DNA of 64,000 bases, taken from NCBI RefSeq assembly GCF_011386835.1, contig NC_088792.1, positions 218,460,394 to 218,524,393 of the forward strand, given 5' to 3'. Made by a program: the position numbers and the translations under genes. Shown in pieces: positions 56,205 through 64,000 of this stretch (position 1 is its first letter; each line of letters begins with the position of its first letter). The notes under the pieces were generated by a model. The model saw only the letters and a program-made list of their open reading frames with translations. It ran no database searches and was not told where the DNA came from. Source of the DNA: Chrysemys picta bellii (taxonomy: Eukaryota > Chordata > Testudines > Emydidae).

Positions 56205-58857
56205 CTGAAATGCAACCATAAGTGGAAGCCACAATAACAAGGAGAGTTCAGTAAACAGTTCATGGTGAATATTCAACAAATTTAGTTTCTTTTTCTGTTT
56301 GCAAATGAAGACTGAGCATGTATTTGTCAAATACTTTATGTGAACAGTTCTTGACCTGAAGATCATTCTTGGTTGCAAGTATTCAATATTTGAAATTTGA
56401 GCTATATTGGATACACAGATCATAGGGTATTAGTTCTGTTCCCTGTCTGGATAGGCATAAGTTTTAGATTGGGGCTTCCAATGCAAGTCACATTTACTAG
56501 TTTAAAATTCACTTTCTGTGAACATTCTCTACAATTTGGTATTTCCAAGCCAGTAAACTCATTCAATAGACCATTTGCAAACAGTTAACGTGAAAGAGAC
56601 ACAAACACAGTTGAAGAAAATTAAGTTTTTAGTTTGAATGAATGTTCATGAGAATAAGTGGGGGATTTTTGTTTGTTTTGTTAAAAAGCTCTTTGCCCAG
56701 CTCTAGCTTTAAACCTTTATTTATATACAAATTGTGTTTTTTCTGTTATGAGAATTGAGGCACAATGTGGTCATCCCAGATTTCTCTAGTACAATGTACT
56801 TAATGGAAGAAATAATTTACAAAGCATTTTACAAACAAACTTACCTAAACTCTGCATACAGATTCCGTCATTTACCAATGCTACCACCTCCTTGGCAGAA
56901 ATGTGCCAGCTGTTTAGCAGTATTCAGCAATCCCACCCAACAGTTTAGGAACAGCAAGTGAAAAATACTGTATCCAATATAAACTACACTGTGAATTTTT
57001 TTGGGACAGTCCCAGGATATAATCCTTTTGGCTAGAAGCAGGAGGGAGGATTAATATGATAACAGGCATCTCCTTAAAAATCACTTCCTAGAACTGTATT
57101 TCGTGATATATCCCATTATCTTGGAAACTCAACAACTCATGGAAAACTTGGTTTTCTAGAGCTATGCTTGTAGCAAAATGATTCATATTACCTTAAATGA
57201 AAGAGCAGACTGCGGCCAGGGACAGAAGCTTGGCTCAGCAACTTGACTGACCTGGCAGCTCAGAGCAGGTAACATTTTGGAGAACAGGGACTTACGTCAG
57301 GCAAATTTGAAAAGACTTGGTCTAACTTTTTAAAAACATTTGATTAATCCCTAGTGGATGGAAACCGAGATGTCACTCTCCTTTCTCCACCCTACCCCCA
57401 CTTCCTTTCTTTCCTTTCCCTCGTCTTTTCTGTTCTTCCCTTATTTGTTTGCGGGGAGGGAGGGAATCAAAATATAAACAAAAAAAAACCACATTGTGAA
57501 TTTTATGTAGGCAAAGGGAAATTATTGAAGTTGGAATTTGGTCAGGAGACAAGTGTGAACACCCTTAGATCTTGCAGAAGGTACCATGTTATCTCAGTTT
57601 GGTGTCTCATTCAGAAGGCAGTACAGTGGCCTCTAGTACCATGCTGGGACACTGGTTAAATACTTACTCAGAGGGAACAGAATCATCCACAAAATTAGGG
57701 ACACCACTTCCTGCAGTATCTTTCTGGAGGTGTCTCAAATAAGTCTGATCTTTCTTAGTTTTTAAGGATCACAGTGAAAGGTGGTATAGAAGAGATTTCG
57801 TGCTCACTTTTCAACTGCTCATTATAAAGAATGTCATTCATTCTGGTAGAGTAACTAGCACAATAATTTTTAACTTCATTTATGAAATCTTTATACTAAT
57901 TTTTGTCCTTGTTGTATTGACACTGTTCATTTACAGATTGTACTTGCTCCTAGGGAGACAAGTAACAGTGTTCGTTCATTCTGACTGTAGCTACTCCCAA
58001 GGCTCCTAAGAGAGGGTAGCTATCAAGATCACCAGATATAAATTGATATACGCAGTCTAACTCTCCATTTGGATCCCTTTGAAAGACATAAGTTCAGTTC
58101 TGGGGCATCCTGAACAACTCTGAATACCTACATTTGAAGATCTGGTAGGGTCTCCAATTGTGTGCTCTTTATATTGTACTCCTGCTCAATTAAGGCAAAG
58201 GACAATGGGACAAATTTTACTTTTTTTTTTTTTTTTTACTCCTAGCTATGTCTGATCATTAAAATGACTGAACAGTTATTAAAATAAATAGAAAATTAGC
58301 TATATTAATTTTAGGAAGTGACTATCTTCATGGGAGATTCACACGACCAGCCCTGCCTGATGTTAGCATGGATATCAAAGAGCACCACCCATCCAATTAC
58401 CAGGCTGGCCTCTGCTCCCACACTCTTCTTGCCCTTGTGCATGCACATGCTCTCGGACAGACATCCTTCCTTCATGTAAGATGCTGGTAGGGACAAACAC
58501 TAGCACAATCCTGGAGGCTCTGGACACAGCAGATTCAAAACCTGCTTCCACAGGTTTTACTTTACCATCTTGGTGGGAGTTCGGGGCCTGGAACCTCCTC
58601 TCCAGCAGTGAGTGGGAGGGGGACTGTCCAGGGGCAGGAGCCCATGACTGAGTAAGCAGGGTCCAGGTCACACTAACAGCAGCTGCAGCACTACTCTCAC
58701 AGCTGTAGCTCATTGGAGAAATCAGTGCTAGCAGCAGAGAGTACTAGCATGGGTTTACTGTAGTAACATGGGCTTAATGTAACTGAGTTAATGAAGTATA
58801 TAACAAAATTAGCCATCTACAGCAATGAGTAAGAAGCTCCTTTCCCTTCTCATTTAC
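56205..58857 (-). other. PRKDC intron, little recognised
   Basis: 2.65 kb. An old repeat near 57580-57720 (GCTGGGACACTGGTTAAATA) is related to one near 16430. A T run lies near 58222-58240. A GC-richer patch at 58310-58740 is unassigned. Confidence 0.45.
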
Positions 58858-59048
58858 CTTCTCAGAATTCTCAGGCCTCTCTCCAGAAAGCATCACGACT
58901 TTTCTAGCTTTTTCTTCCTCAATTTTTTCAAGACATCCTGGATCTTTGCTAAGGGCACTGGCCAAAATATGGTAAGTGGTACCCAACAGAAGGTTTTGGT
59001 TGCGGAAGGCCACTATGTTCTTACTCAGGTAGTCAGATTTGCTCTCAT
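58858..59048 (-). CDS. PRKDC: PRKDC coding exon (FAT)
   Basis: 191 nt. The acceptor is AATTCCAACAG and the donor GTAAAT; it enters in phase 1 and leaves in phase 0. It encodes [40 protein letters not shown] and [20 protein letters not shown] then SEK. It matches human LLLGTTYRIIANAL. Confidence 0.96.
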
Positions 59049-59169
59049 CTGTTGGAATTCAGAAACAAAGTTGATAATTTGGCAGTAAAATGGATTCCCA
59101 TTACAAATAGGAAGAGAATCCATAGCATGGGTTCTGCATCAATGGAGTCTGAATAGATAACACTATTAC

Positions 59170-59344
59170 CCAGTAAAGAGATGGTTTTCAACACAGTGAG
59201 CATTTGTTCAGGACTATTCTGGCTCTGACTGCGACTATGGCTAAAGCGGCAATAGCTGTGATTCCATCTCAAGAGCCAGTCTTCTCTGGTTTTAGACTCT
59301 CTGTGCAGATCCTTCAGAAGCTTCATGGCAACTGAGAAGCTGTT
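59170..59344 (-). CDS. PRKDC: PRKDC coding exon (FAT)
   Basis: 175 nt. The acceptor TTAATGTAG is chosen over a later CAG because only it keeps frame with KQ of the previous exon. The donor is GTAATA; it enters in phase 0 and leaves in phase 1. It encodes [40 protein letters not shown] and [13 protein letters not shown]. It matches human [20 protein letters not shown]. Confidence 0.95.
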
Positions 59345-60500
59345 CTACATTAACAGATCAAAATGGGAATTTTCAATAATACATTAGAAGAAGGGGAAAT
59401 AAAAAACTACTGTTTGCAGCAAATGAAAAGATCCAAGGATTTTGCAAGAGCCATTACAGGATTCACAAAGTATAACAGAAAAGATCCCGGAAATTCCAGC
59501 AAAGTGGGAGGGGCTCCCCTGCCAGGTGGGCTCGGTGTGAAAAACAGGCGTGTGCTAATGGAAGTATTTGATAAAAATAAAAAAATAAACAAACAGTCTA
59601 GCTCCAGTCATTTTAAATTCGTATCCTACTTAAAATACAGAGGTCGCCATGTCAACATTTTCCAACTTGATATCTAAAATTAGGTCTCTAAATCTATCTT
59701 TAGACCCATTAATAAGTGGTTTGACTTTCAGAAGTACTGAGTACCCATAACTCCCACTGATCTCAATGGAGACTTTGGGTATTCAGCACTTCTGAGGAAC
59801 AAGTCACTTAGGGTTAGATTCAGAAAGGGGTTTAGGTGCCTAACTTGTACGTTTGGTGCCTAAATCCCAGGATCAGACACCACTAGTATTAACAAAACTC
59901 CCACAGTTCAACTGCCGCTGAATCCTGTAGATGTCTAACTCACTTGGTGCATAACTTTTTGCAGTAGAAGTTCCCTAAGCACCTATGTTTCTGCCTCTGT
60001 GTATGTGAACGTCTGCTCCATTCTAGACATCTGGACACCTAAGCCCCAGTGTAATGCACAACCTGGGGAAAGACAGGTGTTCCTCCACCTAACTTGCATA
60101 CAGGGCCTAAGCTGGTAAGCAGGCTCAGAGCTTGCCTGCTGGATTCGGCCCTACAGGTAAGCTCACACAAAAAAGACAATGGGACGTAGCTCAGTCTTTA
60201 TGATATTCATGTGGAACATGGAAAACCGGTTCAAGGGATCAGCAAGTGAGGGCCCCAATCACTAGGTACGGAATATTCTGCTGTGGCCCTCCCTCAGTCT
60301 CTCCTGTAGAAGCAGTTCCATTGTGGATAAATAATTAAAGAGTCATTAGGCTGGAAAGCGAGAGAGCGCCTGGTGGTTTGAGCACTCAACCAGGTTGTGG
60401 GAGTCCCAGGATCCAGTCTCCCTGCTCTAATGACTAATTATTTTTCCAGAGAGGAAAAGCTTCAAAAGGAAAGACTGTCGGAGCCCCACATAAGAATATC

Positions 60501-60566
60501 CCATAGCCCAATGGTTAGGGCACTTGCCTGAGAGGTGGTGGCAGATCCCTGTTCAGATCCCTTCTT
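60501..60566 (+). repeat. tRNA-like module (plus orientation)
   Basis: It has an A-box-like ATAGCCCAATGGTTAGGGCA and a B-box-like TGTTCAGATCC. It is tRNA-derived, not a functional tRNA gene as far as can be seen. Confidence 0.5.
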
Positions 60567-60574
60567 CCCCTCAA

Positions 60575-60589
60575 GGGGGGGGGGGGGGG
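60575..60589. repeat. G15 homopolymer
   Basis: A run of 15 G between the two tRNA-like modules. Confidence 0.9.
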
Positions 60590-60595
60590 AGAAAG

Positions 60596-60655
60596 AGCTT
60601 GAACCCAGGTCAGCCACATCCCAGGTGAGTGCTCTAACCACTGGGCTAAAAGTTA
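60596..60655 (-). repeat. tRNA-like module (minus orientation)
   Basis: The reverse complement reads AGCCCAGTGGTTAGAGCACT and GGTTCAAGCTC, A- and B-box-like. It faces the module at 60501. Confidence 0.5.
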
Positions 60656-61610
60656 TGAGAGCCTCTCCTCCTCCCCCCACACCTGGTGTCTTGCAAAAAT
60701 GACATAGGTGTCTAACTCCAAGAGAGGGTTTGCAGCTGAGACTCCCAAGGAGAGGAAGGCACCTCCCAGCAGTCCCGACTTAGATGCTCTACTCGCTGAG
60801 CGGGCCGGGGTTTAAGACACTCCCCCTTTGCCTTAGCATCTCCCATTGGCTAGCTTAGGCAGGGAGCATCCTAGCATGCTGGCTTTCGTGAATCCTATTT
60901 TTAGGTGCCTATCTCACTACATTCATCATATAGGATGCCTGAGAACTTAGCTCAGGCTTTGTGAATCTCAGTTATTTTCTAGGTGCCTAAAAGTTAGGCA
61001 TGGTAGATGGAGTATCACAATGCCTCCGTCCCTTTGTGAATCTCATTGCTAACTTTAGACAAACACTGGCCACAATATCTATTAATGTTATACAAGAAAA
61101 AACAAAGCGTTTCGGTGTTAGTGAGTGGGGCAAGATAAGTGATATTGGTTCAATCTCAGTTTGGTCTATATTGTTTTATACAGAACATTTATCTTATGCA
61201 CTAGTAAATTTACAAATCAAAGTATGTTGTTAGAAATATAAATGCATTAAATTAAAGAGCTTTAAAATGTGATACATTATGCTACTTTTTCTTGCACAAA
61301 CACGCCCCCCACAGGCCCACAACTATAACATTTCTGATGCTTTATTTATTTGTTCTGGAAAGTACCAGGAACATCTGGTGAACAAAGAGTCTTTGGGCAC
61401 ATTTCCTGAAATAGCACATTTTAGAAAAGTTGTTAATTAACAGTAGTCATCTACAATCCTGTAGAAAAGGAACCAGGCATTCAAGAACATACTGTTGGGG
61501 GAAATCCTGCATTGGCAGCAGTATGACCTGGACAACCTAATCTGTCTCTTCCAGTTCTAATAGCTATGGTTTTCTGATGAATCAAGCACTACCAGACAGT
61601 GAAGAGTCAC

Positions 61611-61800
61611 CTGTTTCCTGGCACTCTCTATCATCTTCATTTTCATGTTAAATTTGCAGCTTCTAATCATTGAATGAATGTCTTCTTCCTGCATATCTGT
61701 TTCCATTTTGTCACCAACATCTCCCCTTCCATCCACCTCCATACTATCATCAGCCTGGATGTTAGGCAGTTTCTCCTGAATTTTTCCAAGAAAGAAACAC
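61611..61800 (-). CDS. PRKDC: PRKDC coding exon (first in gene order within window)
   Basis: 190 nt. The acceptor is ACCATTGTGCAG and the donor GTGACT; it enters in phase 2 and leaves in phase 0. It encodes [20 protein letters not shown], an acidic linker with [14 protein letters not shown], then [20 protein letters not shown]. Human has SLFLGKLQEQL, an acidic linker and IRSCKFSMKMKMIDSARKQ. The linker is the least conserved part. Confidence 0.95.
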
Positions 61801-62233
61801 CTGCACAATGGTGAAAGGAAATAAGACATTAACATACAGTGGGAAGCACTGCTGCCATATTTCCCACTGGTAAATATGGCTAAGCGGCTTCAGTCACTGA
61901 CTGATGTCATTATTATTAGTGATTGTGAACCTCTTCAGTAAGGAGTAGGCATATTCAATTAATAAAATTAACAATCACAAACAGGGTGGACTGACCTAAT
62001 GAGTACCCCTAGGTCTTGAAATGGTGTCCCTTACACATATTTCATTTTTTAATCCTGGCTATGGGGTTAGGATTTTTATTGAAGACTATGGAGTTTAGGT
62101 GCTAGAAAATGTCCATAATTACATTTTTACTAGAATACTACCCCAAATGTACCAAGACAAACCTATAGCCCTTGCCCTGATGCCAGCATAACTGTAAGAA
62201 ACATGTAGACTGGCTTATAAACTATAAATGCCA

Positions 62234-63571
62234 GCTAGAGCTGACTGAAACTTGGGATTTCCAGTTCATGGAAAATTTCAATATTTCAAAGAGCAGTGGT
62301 GTCATAACTATAAAGGGAAGGGTAACAGCTCTCCTGTGTACAATGCCATAAAATCCCTCCTGGCCAGAGACTCCAAAATCCTTTGACCTGTAAAGGGTTA
62401 AGAAGCTCGAGTAACCTGGCTGACACCTGACCCAAAGGACCAATAAGGGGACAAGATACTTTCAAATGGGGGGCGGGGGGAGGAAGAGGAAGAGGAGAGG
62501 AAGGCTTTTGTTTGTGCTCTTTGTTTTTGGCTTTTGTTTGTGCTCTTTGTTTTTGGTTGTTGTTCGCTCTTGGGACTGAGAGGGACCAGACATCAATCCA
62601 GGTTCTCCACATCTTTCTAAACAAGTCTCTCCTATTTCAAACTTGTAAGTAAATAGCCAGGCAAGGCGTGTTAGTTTTCCTTTGTTTTCTCAACTTGTAA
62701 ATGTACCTTTTACTAAAGTGTTTATCTTTGTTTGCTATACTTTGAACCTGAGGCTGGAGGGAGGTCCTCTGAGCTCTTTAAGTTTGATTACCCTGTAAAG
62801 TTATTTTCCATACTGATTTTACAAAGATAATTTTTACCTTTTTCTTTAATTAAAAGCCTTCTTTTTAAGAACCTGATTGATTTTTCCTTGTTTTTAGATC
62901 CAAGGGGGGTGGATCTGTATTCACCAGGAGTTGGTGGGAGAAGGAGGGGGAATGGTTCATTTCTCCCTGCTTTAAAATCCAAGGGGTTTGGATCTCTATT
63001 TACCAGGGAATTGGTGAAGAGTTTCTCAAGGCTTCCCAGGAAAGGGAATCCATTTGGGAATGGTGGCAGCGGACCAGATCTAAGCTGGTAGTTAAGCTTA
63101 GAAGTCTTCATGCAGGCCCCTACATTTGTACCCTAAAGTTCAAAGTGGGGAAGCAACCTTGACAAGTGGTGAAGCTGACAAGAATCATGTCAATTTCAGT
63201 CAGCAGCTGCCAGGCTTCCCAGCTTCTGGGGTTCCAGGGCAGCCCCACTATGTGCACAGCCCTGACACTGTGAGCTGCAGAGCTTCCAGACATCTGGGCC
63301 TGCTGGCTCCAAGTCTTTCAAGTGGGTGGGTCCTGGGAGCCAGTTGACCTGGGAGCAGTCTGCATGGTGGGGCTGCCCAGAGCCATGGACCCTAGAAGCC
63401 CAAGCTCCCCGGCAGCCTGCCATGAAACCAAGCAGAGTTCCCTTGGAAACCTGCCTGTGATTCAATTAAAGTTAGTCAAACCAGAGATGCTTCTGTGACA
63501 CACCTCAGGTTCAATAAATCGGCATTTCCCAATGAAACTGTTTCACTGGAAAAATCCTGAGCAGCTCTAGC
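62234..63571. mobile_element. Inverted-repeat DNA element split by an LTR
   Basis: GCTAGAGCTG at 62234-62243 is matched by CAGCTCTAGC at 63562-63571. Next to them lie GGGATTTCCAGTTCATGG and the inverted counterpart with CACTGGAAAAATCC. The LTR lies inside. Exact termini and target duplication not resolved. Confidence 0.5.
62300..63164 (+). mobile_element. Solo LTR, 865 bp
   Basis: It starts TGTCATAACTATAAAGG and ends GCAACCTTGACA, so it has the TG...CA form with TGTCA/TGACA inverted ends. An exact 5-bp duplication AGTGG lies at 62295-62299 and 63165-63169. It contains tandem GTTTGTGCTCTTTGTTTTTG units and two diverged copies of ATCCAAGGGG-GGATCT blocks. No retroviral genes adjoin it; it is a recombination remnant of an old retroelement. 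Confidence 0.88.
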
Positions 63572-64000
63572 ATGAGCCTATATTTCATGTCAAACTTTGA
63601 CCCAACTGCAAACCTTATTTAGGTTTACATAAGTGCCCTTTAAGATCTGTATTACAGTCATGCCCTGAGACACCAGATGGGACTGCTTACCATGTAAACT
63701 GTTATTAAATGGGAGTCTGGGTATCACGGTGTGGCTCTGTGCTAGGTGCTGTATAAACACCATAGAAATACAGTGCCTGTCCCAAGGAGCCTTATAGCCT
63801 AATTTAAGAGAAGACACAAGTGGGTATCTTAATAGCCCACCGCAAGCTTTCAGCAGTCTGGCAACTCTCCAAAGCTTATAAGTTTTGGGGCTTTCCCGAA
63901 GGATAAAGTATGAAATGTGTTTTGGTTCACCTCTAACTTAAGTAAGCTCCTTTGCACAGGAGGTTTTGGCTCCTGGCTGAACAAACACTGCCAAGCCTGC

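Larger units (their letters stand above)
59811..61052. mobile_element. DNA-transposon-like element with inverted ends
   Basis: The left end GGTTAGATTCAGAAAGGGG pairs with the right end CCTTTGTGAATCTCATTGC in inverted orientation. Inner blocks GTTTAGGTGCCTAACTTG and GGTGCCTAAAAGTTAGGC are also inverted. It contains two facing tRNA-like modules and a G15 run. No transposase. Confidence 0.6.
59345..61610 (-). other. PRKDC intron with a large inverted-repeat element
   Basis: 2.27 kb. About half is an element at 59811-61052 with tRNA-like modules inside. The rest is AT-rich and unassigned. Confidence 0.5.
33435..61800 (-). other. PRKDC: PRKDC gene, 3' part (18 coding exons and 3' UTR)
   Basis: PRKDC encodes DNA-PKcs, the PI3K-like kinase that Ku recruits to broken DNA ends for non-homologous end joining and V(D)J recombination (family knowledge). 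Eighteen exons from 61800 down to 34923 join in one frame of 940 residues, corresponding to about residue 3188 to the end of the 4128-aa human protein. They cover the end of the FAT helical region, the entire kinase domain and the FATC tail ending GWEPWM. The gene continues beyond the right edge. Catalytic and DFG motifs are intact, so nothing suggests a pseudogene. Confidence 0.95.
61801..64000 (-). other. PRKDC intron to the window edge
   Basis: No exon was recognised up to 64000. It holds a solo LTR (62300-63164) inside an inverted-repeat element (about 62234-63571), and an old repeat near 63730-63810 (TCTGTGCTAGGTGCTGTATA). Confidence 0.55.

Noticed and set aside
59330..59343. Alternative acceptor CAG for the 59170 exon
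   Set aside because: It would shift the frame; the TAG acceptor three codons earlier on the minus strand gives the conserved FSVAMKLLK reading.
60501..60566. Functional tRNA gene
   Set aside because: Only A- and B-box-like segments are visible; no full cloverleaf, and the module sits in a repeat.
63490..63560. Possible further PRKDC exon on the minus strand
   Set aside because: The open stretch is the end of the inverted-repeat element and lacks a recognisable DNA-PKcs block.
1..64000. An undescribed multigene biological system
   Set aside because: The coding content is fully explained by SPIDR, CEBPD, PRKDC and transposable elements; nothing resembles a new gene cluster.

Overview
This is vertebrate nuclear DNA, most likely from a turtle (Testudines). 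It holds long AT-rich introns with GT-AG splice sites, and three genes in the amniote order SPIDR - CEBPD - PRKDC. The repeats point to turtle: CR1 LINEs encoding endonuclease and reverse transcriptase, a tRNA-derived SINE with a CR1-like tail, many hAT elements with 8-bp target duplications, RTE/BovB-like LINE remnants, MIR-type cores and a solo LTR. The turtle call rests on remembered repeat families; no search was run.

Region 1 (1-21.3 kb, + strand): the last nine coding exons of SPIDR, about 348 residues, ending at 20799 with a poly(A) signal at 21317. All exon phases join in one frame. The protein scaffolds homologous recombination through RAD51 and BLM.

Region 2 (21.3-25.5 kb): a short interval, then the intronless CEBPD gene on the minus strand (312 aa, bZIP factor) in a CpG-rich block, with a TATA box at 24723-24730. 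SPIDR and CEBPD converge tail to tail.

Region 3 (25.5-33.4 kb): repeat-bearing intergenic DNA. It includes two palindromic retro-insertions with clean target-site duplications.

Region 4 (33.4-64 kb, - strand): the last 18 coding exons of PRKDC (DNA-PKcs), 940 residues. They cover the end of the FAT region, the whole PI3K-like kinase domain and the FATC tail. All 18 exons join in frame. The introns carry nested hAT elements, an RTE LINE with a templated internal duplication, CR1, MIR and a solo LTR. The gene continues past 64000.

SPIDR and PRKDC both serve double-strand break repair (recombination and end joining). CEBPD between them is a transcription factor, and the order is conserved synteny, not an operon. 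I found no undescribed multigene system. The most unusual signals are structural: palindromic insertions that break at an internal oligo-T tract, a 254-bp templated duplication flanked by 30-bp direct repeats, and several nested transposons.
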